Numbered from the stretch's first letter, positions 1 through 9,628 are shown. The stretch: DNA of 64,000 nucleotides from JACJWR01 sp964474045 (GCA_964474045.1 CAYYRC010000002.1:186001-250000); one strand, 5' to 3'. A program made the numbers and translations. The notes: generated by a model not told the origin, from the letters alone.

Positions 1-725
1 ATGCGGATGCGGTCGCGCGGTGACAGGCCCCCGTCCACGACCCGCACGTACGTGACCACGCCGCGGTAGGCGTCGTAGACGCTGTCGAAGATCAGCGCCC
101 GGGCGGGCGCCTCGGGGTCGCCGACGGGCGGCGGGACCAGCGCGATCACCTCCTCCAGCAACTCGGCGACGCCGTCGCCGGTCTTGGCGCTGACCTTCAG
201 CACGTCCGCCGCGTCGCAGCCGATGATGTGGGCGAGCTCGGCTGCGTACTTGTCCGGCTGCGCGCTGGGCAGGTCGATCTTGTTCAGCACCGGGATGATC
301 TGCAGATCGTTGTCCAGCGCCAGGTAGAGGTTCGCGAGGGTCTGCGCCTCGATCCCCTGCGCCGCGTCGACGAGCAGGATCGCGCCTTCGCAGGCGGCCA
401 GGGAGCGCGAGACCTCGTAGGTGAAGTCCACGTGCCCCGGGGTGTCGATGAGGTTGAGGACGTAGTCCCGGCCGTCCGTCGCCCGATAGGGCAGCCGCAC
501 GGCCTGTGACTTGATGGTGATGCCCCGCTCGCGCTCGATATCCATGCGATCCAGGTACTGCGCCCTCATCTGCCGGTCAGACACGACGCCTGTGAGCTGG
601 AGCATGCGATCGGCCAACGTGGACTTGCCGTGGTCGATGTGGGCGATGATGCAGAAGTTGCGGATCGACGCGGCGGGCGTGGCCCCGGGTTGTGGTGCGG
701 CGGATCGGCTCACACGCGCCATCAT
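1..725 (-). CDS. lepA: Elongation factor 4 (LepA), N-terminal 241 residues, cut by window edge
   Basis: This is the N-terminal part of the ribosome-binding GTPase EF-4, which acts on stalled elongating ribosomes in the cytoplasm; the family is about 600 residues, so over half lies outside the window. After a short Pro/Ala-rich leader the protein reads RNFCIIAHIDHGKST, the P-loop of translational GTPases, then an ERERGITIKS switch I segment, DTPGHVDF (G3) and NKIDLP (G4). Two in-frame ATG codons stand in tandem at 725 and 722, and either could be the start. It is divergent from rpsT, as in many actinobacteria where holA, rpsT and lepA are neighbours. Identification is firm; only completeness is unknown. 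Confidence 0.96.
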   Translation of the reverse strand, partial: MMARVSRSAAPQPGATPAASIRNFCIIAHIDHGKSTLADRMLQLTGVVSDRQMRAQYLDRMDIERERGITIKSQAVRLPYRATDGRDYVLNLIDTPGHVDFTYEVSRSLAACEGAILLVDAAQGIEAQTLANLYLALDNDLQIIPVLNKIDLPSAQPDKYAAELAHIIGCDAADVLKVSAKTGDGVAELLEEVIALVPPPVGDPEAPARALIFDSVYDAYRGVVTYVRVVDGGLSPRDRIR

Positions 726-833
726 CCCACGACCCGATCCATCCGAGCGCGCACCTCGACCGGCGGCCGCCCCGGACCGGCCTGCGGGGCGACGTGCCCC
801 GGCGGCTACACTCTTGTCCTGAATGCGGCTGTT

Positions 834-855
834 GGCGGCAGCAGTGCCTGCCGCC
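834..855 (+). promoter_or_regulatory. Stem-loop in the rpsT leader
   Basis: GGCGGCAG at 834-841 pairs perfectly with CTGCCGCC at 848-855 around a six-base loop, 62 bases before the rpsT start. A TACACT hexamer at 807-812 could be the -10 box of the rpsT promoter, which would put the hairpin at the start of the transcript. No T-run follows, so it is not a simple terminator. A leader structure for feedback control by S20 is possible but is inference. Confidence 0.35.
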
Positions 856-917
856 GGCCTGCGGGAGGACCATCCGACACCGGCGAGGCCGGACCATGAG
901 GCGAGGAAGAAGCAGCA

Positions 918-1181
918 GTGGCCAACATCAAGTCCCAGATCAAGCGCAACCGCACCAACGCCAAGCGCCACGAGCGGAACAAGTCGGTCAAGTCCGAGCT
1001 GCGCACCCTTGTGCGCCATGTGCGTGAGGCCGTGGCCGAGGGCGATGCCAAGCGGGCGCAGGACGCGGCCGCCAAGGCGGGTCGGGCGCTTGACAAGGCT
1101 GCCTCCGCCGGCGTCATCCACAAGAACCAGGCGGCCAACCGCAAGAGCGCCGTGGCCAGGGCCGCCGGGGGAATCAAGTAG
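918..1181 (+). CDS. rpsT: 30S ribosomal protein S20
   Basis: S20 is a primary 16S rRNA-binding protein of the small subunit. The 87-residue product has the typical lysine/arginine-rich start MANIKSQIKRNRTNAKR and ends in a basic alanine-rich helix, matching the family in length and composition. The start is GTG at 918, with GAGGAAG about ten bases upstream as ribosome binding site. Its last eight bases overlap the end of holA on the other strand, so the two genes converge tail to tail. Transcription probably begins in the 192-base interval shared with lepA. Confidence 0.97.
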   Translation: MANIKSQIKRNRTNAKRHERNKSVKSELRTLVRHVREAVAEGDAKRAQDAAAKAGRALDKAASAGVIHKNQAANRKSAVARAAGGIK

Positions 1182-2178
1182 CGAGCTCCGTCGCGGCGGC
1201 CGGCGTGGCCATCGCGATCACGGCGGTCTCCAGCACGTAGCGCTTCTGCTCCTCGCTGAGGGCGCCGGTACCCTCGTAGCCGCCCTTCATGACCACACTC
1301 AGGTCAGCCAGCGTGGCGATGGCGGAGGCGATCTCGTCCGCCGACCACCTGCGCGCCTGAGCCACGGCCGGACGCGCCATCCACTCGGGGATCTTCAGGG
1401 CGGCGGCGACGTCGGCCGCCGCCGAGGGCCCGTGCCTGGCCGACTTGGCGGCCGCCAGTCGTCGCAGGGTCGTGGCCAGCGCGCTCACTGTCATGATCCC
1501 GGCACTCGTGCCACCCTCCAGCAACGCATAGCGCAGCGACTCCACAGCGTCGGCCACGCGCCGCTCGGCCACCGCGTCGGCGATCTCGTAGCCCTTCACC
1601 CCGACATGGCCTGAGTAGTACTGGGCCGCAGCATCGCGGGTGATGTGGGCCTGCTCGATGTCGCTGCACAGCTGCGCCACGGCCGAGGCGAGGCCACGCG
1701 GATCCGTTCCCACCGCATCGACCAGCAGGGCGATCGTCGCCTGGTCGGCACTCCGGCCCTGGAACCGGAACTCGGAGATGACGAAGTCCGCGACGCCACG
1801 GCCCTTGAGGGGGTCCGCCGCGATCGTCTGCCCGGCCGCCTTGCTCAGCCGGGCTTTCGCCTTCGGCGAGCCGCGGCCACCCGCGTGCCAGATGATCCAG
1901 GCGGTGTCCGGGTTGGCGGCGATGGTGTCACAGACCTTCGCCGCGGTGGGGTCGTCGAGGGCCTCCGCCTGCCGCAGGAGGATGACTGGAGCGGCCCCGA
2001 ACAGGTCCGGCGAGGCCGACATCACGATGTCCGCCGCGACCTCCGGGGACTTGCCGCTGACCTCGTGGATCTCGAACCCCGCGGCTCGCCACGCCGCAAC
2101 GGCCCGGCCGATGGCGCGCTCGGCGAAGAACTCCTGGCTGCCGGATACCAGCAGCACCTGCGGCGGGAGGTCTGGCAT
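1174..2178 (-). CDS. holA: DNA polymerase III delta subunit
   Basis: The delta subunit opens the sliding clamp within the clamp-loader complex. The 334-residue protein begins with PQVLLVSGSQEFFAERAI, the usual HolA opening in which the P-loop of the AAA+ fold is degenerate, and has the expected length. Its C-terminal half resembles the helical collar domain. The gene starts 54 bases after comEC ends and is the last minus-strand gene before rpsT, the standard actinobacterial order comEA-comEC-holA. Sequence identity is less strong than the positional support; both agree. Confidence 0.9.
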   Translation of the reverse strand: MPDLPPQVLLVSGSQEFFAERAIGRAVAAWRAAGFEIHEVSGKSPEVAADIVMSASPDLFGAAPVILLRQAEALDDPTAAKVCDTIAANPDTAWIIWHAGGRGSPKAKARLSKAAGQTIAADPLKGRGVADFVISEFRFQGRSADQATIALLVDAVGTDPRGLASAVAQLCSDIEQAHITRDAAAQYYSGHVGVKGYEIADAVAERRVADAVESLRYALLEGGTSAGIMTVSALATTLRRLAAAKSARHGPSAAADVAAALKIPEWMARPAVAQARRWSADEIASAIATLADLSVVMKGGYEGTGALSEEQKRYVLETAVIAMATPAAATELAT

Positions 2179-2232
2179 GGGTCAAGGATGGCACGGCGGT
2201 CCGACGAGGTGGGTTGCCGTCCTCCCCCGGAC

Positions 2233-4743
2233 CTACCTGGTCCGGGACTGCGACGCCAGCCTCGGCAGCTTGCGGGTGAACAGCCGCGGCGAGGACCCTG
2301 AGGGCCCGCCGACGACGATGACGTCACCCTGCAGATCCGTGCGCAGCACCTGGGCGCCGCTGGCCTGCCACGCCGCCACGGTGCTCGCAGCGGGATGGCC
2401 GTAGTCGTTGCCCTCACCGCACGAGATGACCGCCGCCCTCGCATGCGCCCACTGCGGCAGGCGCGGGTGCTGCCGCGCCGAGCCGTGGTGCGGCACCTTC
2501 ACGACATCGACGGCCATCTCGCCGCTATGGGCCATGAGGTCGCCCTGACCGACGGGCTCGAGGTCCCCGGCTAGCAGGTAGGAAGTGGCGGCCAGGTCGC
2601 GCTGGACCTGCACCAACAGGCTGATGCTGTTGTTGTTCGGCTCGGAGTCCTCCCGGATGGTGCGGCTGGGGCCGAGCACCGTCCAGGACGTCCACCCGAC
2701 GGCGAAGCGGGCACCGGGCGATGGCACGACCGCCCGCGCGCCGTGGCCAGCCAGCACCCGACTGACCTCGGCATAGGTGTCTGCCGGCGCAGCCAGGCCG
2801 GAGACGAGCACATCGACGGGGCGGCCGACGTCGAGCGCGGCTGCGAGCCCGGCGCTGTGATCACGATGGAAGTGGCTCAGAACCACCGCGTCCAGCTGGT
2901 CCACGCCGCTGCGGTCGAGGCACTCCCGGGCGGCGGTGGGGTCCGGCCCGGCGTCCACGAGCACTGCCGAGGACGGTCCGCTGCGGATGAGCGCTGCATC
3001 GCCCTGCCCCACGTCACAGAAGACCGCCTGCCAGTCCGCGGGCAGCCCACCCGCCAGGGCGGTTGGCGCCCGGGCCAGGGCGACGCTGCAGATGGCGATC
3101 GAGGCGGGAAGCGCGATCGTCAGCCACCGCCAGCGCCGGGCCAGCAGGGCTGCGGCCGATAGCAGGCCGGCCAGCAGCAACCCCCAACCAGCACCGGCCG
3201 GCCACGGCAGCCTGCCACCGGGCAGGTCCGCGGCCTGGCGCGCCACCCAGAGTATCCCCGCCGCTGCGTGCGCCGGGATCCACGCGGCCGCGTGCGCAGG
3301 CGCCAGCAGGGCGGCGTCCATGTGGGGCGCAGGACCCAGGGCCTGCACGCCATCGCCGAGTGCGGCCAGTCCGATCGCCGCAAGGGCGCCGAAGACCACC
3401 ACCGGCACCAGCGGCGCCACGATCACGTTGGCTACGAGCGAGACCCACGAGACGCCCTGCCCGTAGGCCGCAAGCAACGGCGCGGTGGCCGCGCCCGCGG
3501 CCACCGCCGTCACCGAGCTGGCCATCAGGAGGCCCAACAGAGATGAACCCGTGCGCTCGCGCACCCAGGACACCGCTCGCCGCCCCGGCCCGGCGGCCAG
3601 GATCAACCCGGCGGTCGCGGCACAACTCAGGGCGAAGCCGCGCGACTGCGCCAACCACGGATCCACGCCGAGCAGGACGACGATGCTGGCCAGCAGGGCC
3701 GCCATGCCGGTGCCGCCGCCCATCACCACCCCCACGATGCCCACGGTGGCCATCGCCGCCGCCCGCACCACGCTGGGCGATGGGCCCACCAGCGCCACGA
3801 ACCCCGCCAGCGCGACCAGCATCGGCAGCGCCGACCAGCGACGCGTCACGCCCACAAGCCGGCATCCGAGCGTGACGACGGCCAGCAGCATGGCGATGTT
3901 CGCACCGCTGACGGCGGTCAGATGCGACAACCCGGCTGCCTGCATGGTCCGGCGGTCGTCGACGGGCAGCCGGCTGTCGTCACCGGTGACCATCCCCAGC
4001 GCCAGCTCCGCGTCCGCGGCCGGGTAGCCCGACATCGCAGCACGCAGCCAGTCGGCCACACTTCGTGCCGCGCCGCCTGCGGCAGCGACGATGACCAGGG
4101 GTCGCTGGGCCGACGCGGTCGCCGCAACCCCCGCCCGACCGCCGGCCGTCGACGGCGCCAGCCTTAGCTCGGCTGTCGCCCGCTGGCCCGCCTGCAGCGG
4201 GGCTCCGTCCGGGCCAAGCGGCGCGACGAGGTCCACCAGGCTGCGCGAGTGCCATACGGCGGTCGTGCCTTCGGCCGAGGTCGGCGCCAACCCGGCCGAT
4301 GGTCCCGACTGCCACTCCAGCACCCGGACGACTGTGCGCTGGCGATCGCCGCCGGAGTCCCATGCCCCTGGTCGCGACATCACCCGGGCGGGTTCGCGGA
4401 CCTCGACCATCGCGCGGATCACCGCTCGCTGCTCCGTCAGCTGCGGCCACGGCGGTGCCGTCACGGCCTTCACGTGCACCACCGCAGATGCGCCGACGAC
4501 GATGGCCACGACACCGAGGACGACCGCGGCCAGCGAGGCGGCGGCCCAGCTCCCAGCAGCGGTGCGCCGCCAGGTCAGGGCGCCGAGCACGACAGCTGCG
4601 CCCCCGCCGACGGCGGCTGCGGCTCCCGGCAGCGCCGACGTCCCGCTGGTCGCGAGCGCGGCGATCCCCCAGGCGGCCGCCGCGGCCGGCGCCAGCCACA
4701 GCGACCGCTGCGAAGCCGCCGCCCGCAGCGGCAGCCGCTTCAC
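2233..4743 (-). CDS. comEC: ComEC/Rec2-type DNA uptake channel with metallo-beta-lactamase domain
   Basis: ComEC forms the inner-membrane channel for transforming DNA, and its C-terminal domain is thought to degrade the non-transported strand. The 836-residue product has N-terminal membrane segments (about 12-95), a soluble stretch to about 220, a polytopic Competence domain (about 240-560) and a metallo-beta-lactamase domain from about 570. The last shows FCDVGQGDA near 575 and the metal motif SHFHRDH at 623-629. Its ATG overlaps the end of comEA by four bases (ATGA), implying coupled translation. Whether the cell is naturally competent cannot be judged here; no pilus genes are in view. Conserved comEA-comEC pairs also occur in actinobacteria not known to be competent. 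Confidence 0.95.
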   Translation of the reverse strand: MKRLPLRAAASQRSLWLAPAAAAAWGIAALATSGTSALPGAAAAVGGGAAVVLGALTWRRTAAGSWAAASLAAVVLGVVAIVVGASAVVHVKAVTAPPWPQLTEQRAVIRAMVEVREPARVMSRPGAWDSGGDRQRTVVRVLEWQSGPSAGLAPTSAEGTTAVWHSRSLVDLVAPLGPDGAPLQAGQRATAELRLAPSTAGGRAGVAATASAQRPLVIVAAAGGAARSVADWLRAAMSGYPAADAELALGMVTGDDSRLPVDDRRTMQAAGLSHLTAVSGANIAMLLAVVTLGCRLVGVTRRWSALPMLVALAGFVALVGPSPSVVRAAAMATVGIVGVVMGGGTGMAALLASIVVLLGVDPWLAQSRGFALSCAATAGLILAAGPGRRAVSWVRERTGSSLLGLLMASSVTAVAAGAATAPLLAAYGQGVSWVSLVANVIVAPLVPVVVFGALAAIGLAALGDGVQALGPAPHMDAALLAPAHAAAWIPAHAAAGILWVARQAADLPGGRLPWPAGAGWGLLLAGLLSAAALLARRWRWLTIALPASIAICSVALARAPTALAGGLPADWQAVFCDVGQGDAALIRSGPSSAVLVDAGPDPTAARECLDRSGVDQLDAVVLSHFHRDHSAGLAAALDVGRPVDVLVSGLAAPADTYAEVSRVLAGHGARAVVPSPGARFAVGWTSWTVLGPSRTIREDSEPNNNSISLLVQVQRDLAATSYLLAGDLEPVGQGDLMAHSGEMAVDVVKVPHHGSARQHPRLPQWAHARAAVISCGEGNDYGHPAASTVAAWQASGAQVLRTDLQGDVIVVGGPSGSSPRLFTRKLPRLASQSRTR

Positions 4744-5555
4744 ACCCGAACCCGGTCGCGCAGGCCCTCCAGGGTGCGCTCGCCGATCCCCGGGACGTCC
4801 AGCAACTGGTCCACCGCGGTGAACGGCCCGTTGCGCTGGCGGTACTCGATGATCTTGGCCGCCGTCGCCGGGCCAACGCGCGGCAACTCCTCGAGTTCGG
4901 CGCTTGTGGCCGTGTTCAGGTTCACCGGCGCTGCTGCGGCAGATCCGTTACCTGCGCCGCTGGAAGGCGTTCCAGCGGCGCCTGCAGGCAGGCCGGATCC
5001 ACCCGCAGGAACCTGGGGAGTGACGGGAACCGAGTCCACCGGGGTGTCCCCGGCCAGCTGCACGATGATCTGCTCGCCGTCGTTCAGACGGCGGGCGAGG
5101 TTGACGGACGTCAGCACGGCGCCGGGGAGGGAGCCCCCGGCGGCCTCGATGGCCTGGCCCACGCGCGACCCGGTGGGCAGCTTGACCATGCCCGGCTTGG
5201 CCACAGCACCCGCCACGTCCACGACCACCGTGCCACCCTCGGCAGGCGCGCTCCCCCCGGCCAGCGGTACCCCCGACGCCGCTCCGCTGGCCTCCCCCAC
5301 GGCCGTGACACCGGCCGGCGTCGGATCGGCTCCCACCTCCCGGGGCCGTCCGGCGAGGGCCACGACCCCGGCCACGAGGCTGAGCGCGGCAACTATCGCG
5401 CCGAACAGAATCCAGGGCCGCAGCCGGCGCAGGCGGGGTGCCGCGCGCAGCAGCTCCGGCGGCGGCGGGGAGGCATCCGGCTCCTGGGTGGCGATGACGG
5501 GGACGCCGAGCGCGGCGGCCAGCCGACGGCGGACGTGCGGCGGTTCGGTGCCCAT
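4740..5555 (-). CDS. comEA: ComEA-like DNA-binding protein (SLBB plus helix-hairpin-helix)
   Basis: ComEA is a membrane-anchored double-strand DNA receptor that hands DNA to ComEC. The 271-residue product has a cytoplasmic start, one membrane segment at about 50-70, an alanine/glycine-rich linker, an SLBB domain (VVVDVAGAVAKPGMV, about 110-175) and a C-terminal double helix-hairpin-helix domain containing LNTATSAELEELPRVG. The frame stays open far upstream into plsY; the ATG at 5555 is chosen because it gives the usual domain layout and lies beyond the end of plsY. There is no strong ribosome binding site, so the exact start is less sure than the identity. Confidence 0.93.
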   Translation of the reverse strand: MGTEPPHVRRRLAAALGVPVIATQEPDASPPPPELLRAAPRLRRLRPWILFGAIVAALSLVAGVVALAGRPREVGADPTPAGVTAVGEASGAASGVPLAGGSAPAEGGTVVVDVAGAVAKPGMVKLPTGSRVGQAIEAAGGSLPGAVLTSVNLARRLNDGEQIIVQLAGDTPVDSVPVTPQVPAGGSGLPAGAAGTPSSGAGNGSAAAAPVNLNTATSAELEELPRVGPATAAKIIEYRQRNGPFTAVDQLLDVPGIGERTLEGLRDRVRV

Positions 5556-5626
5556 GCCCGGCACGCTAGGCAGGCGACCACTCGGGCGGGAAGCCGCTCG
5601 ACCCAGGTTGTGGACAGCCTGCGTCG

Positions 5627-6196
5627 CTACCTGTTGATGAACTCCTTGAGGTTCGTCGAGTGCCGCACCGCGATGAGGACCGCGACGACGGCGGCCAGGA
5701 AGACGTCGTAGGGGTACTTGCCCAGCAGCAGCGCGCTGGGGATGAGCATCGCGGCGCCGGCGACGCTGGCCACGCCCATACGCTTGGTCAGGGCATAGAC
5801 GATGACGAACACGACGATCACCGGGATCGCCCAGAGCGGGCGCAGGGCCAGCACGACGCCGCCGGCGGTGGCCACGCCCTTGCCGCCCTTGAACCCAAGC
5901 CAGGGCGATGTGACGTGCCCCAGCACCGCCGCCCCACCTGCGACGACGCCGAAGAGATCGCCGAACCACCACGCGGCCAGGGCGGCGGGGATGAAGCCCT
6001 TGGCGATGTCCAGCAGCGCGACGATCACCCCGGTCCGGCGCCCCATGGCGCGTCCGGCGTTGGTCGCCCCCGGGTTGCCCGAACCCACCTCGCGCAGGTT
6101 GACCCCCCGGACCTTGGCGAAGATCTGGGCGAAGCTGATCGAACCGATCAGGTACCCGCCCAGCGCGCAGAGGGCGCCCAGCAGCCAGTCGTTCAT
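5627..6196 (-). CDS. plsY: Glycerol-3-phosphate acyltransferase PlsY
   Basis: PlsY transfers the acyl group of acyl-phosphate to glycerol-3-phosphate, the first step of phospholipid synthesis, in the cytoplasmic membrane. The 189-residue protein is a polytopic membrane protein of normal length. The three family motifs are visible: GSGNPGATN near 38-46, GFKGGKGVAT near 101-110 and the RHxxN motif (RHSTN) near the C-terminus. Its ATG overlaps the stop of the degV gene by four bases, so the two are co-translated. Placement between degV and comEA is recurrent in actinobacteria. Confidence 0.96.
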   Translation of the reverse strand: MNDWLLGALCALGGYLIGSISFAQIFAKVRGVNLREVGSGNPGATNAGRAMGRRTGVIVALLDIAKGFIPAALAAWWFGDLFGVVAGGAAVLGHVTSPWLGFKGGKGVATAGGVVLALRPLWAIPVIVVFVIVYALTKRMGVASVAGAAMLIPSALLLGKYPYDVFLAAVVAVLIAVRHSTNLKEFINR

Positions 6197-7035
6197 GGCC
6201 TGGGCGCCATGCTCACGCTCACCATCCCGGGTCCCACGTGGGCGCCGACGACCGCGCCCACCTCATTGAGCGGGATGTCGGCGATCTCCAGCCGGACCGA
6301 CAACTCCGCCGCCACCTCCTCCGCCCGCTCGGCAGCGGCCAGGTGCTGAACGGCGACGCTCATGTCGCGGTCGCCCACCATGTCCACGGTCAGCTCCACC
6401 AGGCGGGCCAGCGCCTTGTTCGCCGTCCGCGCCTTCTCCAGGGGGGCGACCTTGCCGTCGAGCAGCTGCAGGATCGGCTTCACGCGAAGTGCGGTGCCGA
6501 CTGCGGCGCTCGCCACCCCCATGCGGCCGCCGCGGCGCAAGAACTCCAGCGTGTCGACGTAGAACAGCACGTGTGCCCCGGCCGCCACCTGCTCCGCGGC
6601 GGCGACCACCTCGGCCTGCGACGCCCCTGCCCGGGCCGCGTCGGCCGCCGCGAGGACGGCGAAGCCCAGACCCATGCCGACGCTGCGGGAGTCCACCACG
6701 GACACCGGGATGGCGGCCTCCCGGGCCGCCAGCAGGGCGGACTCGTAGGTGCCGCTCATCTGCGATGAGAGGTGGACGCTGACCACCGAGTCCGCGCCGG
6801 CGTCCGCGGCCGCCTGGTACTGCGAGAGGAAGTCCGCCGGCGTCGGCCGCGAGGTCGTGATCACCTTCCACTCGCGCAGGGCCTCGGCCACCTGCCAGGG
6901 CTGGATCTGCAGCCCCTCCTCATAGCCCTTGCCGGCCACGATCACCAGCACCGGCGTCACCCGCACGCCGGACTGCGCGGCCAGCTCCTCGGGCAGGTAG
7001 GCGGTGGAGTCGGTCACGACGGCGACGTTGGACAC
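6193..7035 (-). CDS. DegV family fatty-acid-binding protein
   Basis: DegV proteins bind a fatty acid between two alpha/beta domains and, in Firmicutes, act as FakB with the kinase FakA. The 280-residue product has the signature opening VAVVTDSTAYLPEE, the SSQMSGTYESA loop that contacts the carboxylate, and the LEFLRRGGRMG segment. No FakA-like kinase gene is in the window. It is followed by plsY with a four-base overlap, which fits a role in delivering acyl groups for lipid synthesis. Family assignment is firm; the physiological ligand is inferred. Confidence 0.93.
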   Translation of the reverse strand: MSNVAVVTDSTAYLPEELAAQSGVRVTPVLVIVAGKGYEEGLQIQPWQVAEALREWKVITTSRPTPADFLSQYQAAADAGADSVVSVHLSSQMSGTYESALLAAREAAIPVSVVDSRSVGMGLGFAVLAAADAARAGASQAEVVAAAEQVAAGAHVLFYVDTLEFLRRGGRMGVASAAVGTALRVKPILQLLDGKVAPLEKARTANKALARLVELTVDMVGDRDMSVAVQHLAAAERAEEVAAELSVRLEIADIPLNEVGAVVGAHVGPGMVSVSMAPRP

Positions 7036-7095
7036 GCGCTACACCCTAGCGCCGCTGGCAACCGTCGTCCCCACCGCGAAGAGGCGGCCCTGCGA

Positions 7096-9597
7096 TCAGC
7101 CGGGAACCACGTTCACCAGCTTGGGCGCCCGCACGATCACCCGTGCCACCTCGCGACCAGCCAGCGCGCGCTGGACGCCCAGGTCGGCCAGGGCCAGCTC
7201 GCGCAGCTCGTCCTCGCCGACCTCCGGCGCCACCGTCAGCCGTCCGCGCACCTTTCCTGCCACCTGCACCACGCAAGTGACCTCCTCGCGCACGAGCAGC
7301 GCCGGGTCAACCTGCGGCCAGCCGGCCCGGGCGACGCTCGGGTGATGACCCAGCCTGGCCCACATGTCCTCGGCGGTGTAGGGCGCCACGACTGACAACA
7401 GGACCGCGACCGCCTCCACCGCCTCGCGCACCGCGGGATCTGCCGCACCGGGACCCGAGTCGATGGCTTTGCGGGCAGCGTTGACCAGCTCCATCGTCTT
7501 GGCAACCGCGACGTTGAACCGATAGCTCTCGATGGCCTTGCCGGCCTCATCCACCAGCCTGTGGGTCGCTTTGCGCAGGTCCACGTCTCCGCCCGCAGCC
7601 TCGACGCCGGGGGCGCTGGCCACATCGCCGGCCAGGCGCCACGCCCGGGCCAGGAACTTCCGGGCCCCGCTCGGGGACACGTCGGCCCAGTCGATGTCGT
7701 CCTCGGGGGGTCCGGCGAAGACCATCGACAGCCGGATGGCGTCCACCCCATGCAGGTTGAGCTCGTCGGAGAGCTTGACCAGGTTGCCACGGGACTTGCT
7801 CATCGCCGAGCCGTCCATGAGCACCATGCCCTGGTTGAGCAGGCGGGTGAACGGCTCGGTGAAGTCGACCATGCCCATGTCGAACAGCACCTTGGTGAAG
7901 AACCGCGAGTACAGCAGGTGCAGGATCGCATGGGTGACGCCGCCGACATACTGATCCACGGGCAGCCACCGCTTGGCCAGCTCGGTGTCGAAGGGGGCAT
8001 CGTCCTTGCGCGGGCTGAGGTAGCGCAGGAAGTACCAGGACGAGTCCACGAAGGTGTCCATGGTGTCGGGGTCGCGCCGCGCCGACGCGCCGCAGCGCGG
8101 GCAGGGGACGACCGCCCACGCCGTCGCCGCCCCCAGCGGCGAGGTCCCCTTCGGCTTCAGGTCCAGGCCCTCGCTTCCGGGCAGCCGCACCGGCAGCTCG
8201 GACAGCGGCACCGGCACCTCGCCACAGGAGTCGCAATGAACGATCGGGATCGGGGTGCCCCAATAGCGCTGGCGCGAGATCAACCAGTCCCGCAGCCGGT
8301 AGTTGACCGCGGGTCTGCCCGTGCCGCGCTCGGCAAGCAGGTCGATCATCCGCTCGATGGCGTCAGCCTTCCCCAGGCCGTCGAGCGGGCCGGAGTTGAC
8401 GTGCGGCCCGTCATCGGCGGTCGCCTCGCCGGTCTCGGCAGGGTCGGTTTCCGCGGCGACGACCACCTGGACGGGCAGGTCGAACGCCCGGGCGAAGTCC
8501 AGGTCGCGCTGATCGTGCGCGGGCACCGCCATGATCGCGCCGGTGCCGTAGTCGGCCAGCACGTAGTCCGAGGCGTACACCGGGATCTGCTCGCCGTTGA
8601 CGGGGTTGACCGCGTGGCGGTGCAGGAAGACGCCGGTCTTCGGCCGGTCGGCGGCCAGGCGGTCGATCTCCGACACCGCCTGCACCTGGGCCAGGTAGTC
8701 GGCGAAGTCACCCTCGGCCGGGGTGCCGGCGGCGAGCTCGGCCGCGAGGTCGCTGTCGGCCGCGACCACGAAGAAGGTGGCGCCGAACAGCGTGTCCGGC
8801 CTGGTGGTGAACACCGTCACAGGTTCCGTCCGGCCGTCGATCCGAAAGTCGACCTCGGCACCCAGGGACCTGCCGATCCAGTTGCGCTGCATCGCCAGCA
8901 CCTTGTCCGGCCACTGACCCTCAAGCTGCGACATGTCGTCCAACAGCCGGTCGGCATAGTCGGTGATGCGGAAGTACCACTGCGTCAGCTTGCGCTTGAC
9001 CACCAGGGTGTCGCAGCGCTCGCAGCGGCCGTCGACCACCTGCTCGTTGGCCAGCACGGTCTGACAGTTGGGGCACCAGTTGACGTTCGAGGCCTTGCGG
9101 TACGCAAGCCCGCGCTCGTACATCTGCAGGAAGAACCACTGATTCCAGTGGTAGTACTCCGGGTCACAGGTGTTGAGCGTGCGGTCCCAGTCGAACGAGC
9201 AGCCGTAGCGGCGCATGGATGCGCGTTGGGTGGCTATGTTCTCGTACGTCCAACCGGCCGGGTCGACGGCCCGCTTGATGGCGGCGTTCTCAGCCGGCAG
9301 GCCGAAGGCGTCCCAACCGATCGGGTGCAGGACGTTGTAGCCCTTCTGCACCCAGTAGCGCGCCAGGACGTCACCCAAGGCGTAGGCCTCGGCGTGGCCC
9401 ATGTGGAGGTCCCCCGACGGGTAGGGGAACATGTCCAGCACGTACTTCGTGGGCCTGACGTCGTCCGGGTCCCCGGAGCGGAACGGGGCGATGTCGTCCC
9501 AGACCGGCAGCCAGCGCTCCTGCAGCGCATGCGGGTCGTAGGTCTGGTCGGCGGGCTGCTGGGGTGCGGCGTCTGCGGCCGTCGGCGGTGCGTCCAT
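7096..9597 (-). CDS. leuS: Leucyl-tRNA synthetase
   Basis: LeuRS charges tRNA-Leu in the cytoplasm. The 833-residue product shows the class I HIGH motif in PYPSGDLHMGHAEAY, zinc-binding cysteine pairs around CPNCQ and CERCD, a CP1 editing domain containing the threonine-rich TTRPDT segment, a second pair CPRCG, and the KMSKS equivalent in AMSKSRGN. The frame remains open 32 codons upstream, but ATG 9597 is preferred because the earlier part is cysteine-rich, unlike the family, and reaches into the upstream gene. It starts 31 bases after the YhhN gene and is probably part of that transcript. The leuS-degV-comEA order is typical of actinobacteria. Confidence 0.97.
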   Translation of the reverse strand: MDAPPTAADAAPQQPADQTYDPHALQERWLPVWDDIAPFRSGDPDDVRPTKYVLDMFPYPSGDLHMGHAEAYALGDVLARYWVQKGYNVLHPIGWDAFGLPAENAAIKRAVDPAGWTYENIATQRASMRRYGCSFDWDRTLNTCDPEYYHWNQWFFLQMYERGLAYRKASNVNWCPNCQTVLANEQVVDGRCERCDTLVVKRKLTQWYFRITDYADRLLDDMSQLEGQWPDKVLAMQRNWIGRSLGAEVDFRIDGRTEPVTVFTTRPDTLFGATFFVVAADSDLAAELAAGTPAEGDFADYLAQVQAVSEIDRLAADRPKTGVFLHRHAVNPVNGEQIPVYASDYVLADYGTGAIMAVPAHDQRDLDFARAFDLPVQVVVAAETDPAETGEATADDGPHVNSGPLDGLGKADAIERMIDLLAERGTGRPAVNYRLRDWLISRQRYWGTPIPIVHCDSCGEVPVPLSELPVRLPGSEGLDLKPKGTSPLGAATAWAVVPCPRCGASARRDPDTMDTFVDSSWYFLRYLSPRKDDAPFDTELAKRWLPVDQYVGGVTHAILHLLYSRFFTKVLFDMGMVDFTEPFTRLLNQGMVLMDGSAMSKSRGNLVKLSDELNLHGVDAIRLSMVFAGPPEDDIDWADVSPSGARKFLARAWRLAGDVASAPGVEAAGGDVDLRKATHRLVDEAGKAIESYRFNVAVAKTMELVNAARKAIDSGPGAADPAVREAVEAVAVLLSVVAPYTAEDMWARLGHHPSVARAGWPQVDPALLVREEVTCVVQVAGKVRGRLTVAPEVGEDELRELALADLGVQRALAGREVARVIVRAPKLVNVVPG

Positions 9598-9628
9598 GGC
9601 GGTCCCAAGGTTATCGGCAGCCCGCGGG

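Noticed and set aside
5556..5972. N-terminal extension of comEA by 139 codons
   Set aside because: The region overlaps plsY in another frame on the same strand and is Arg/Gly-rich. plsY motifs are intact, so it is the real gene there.
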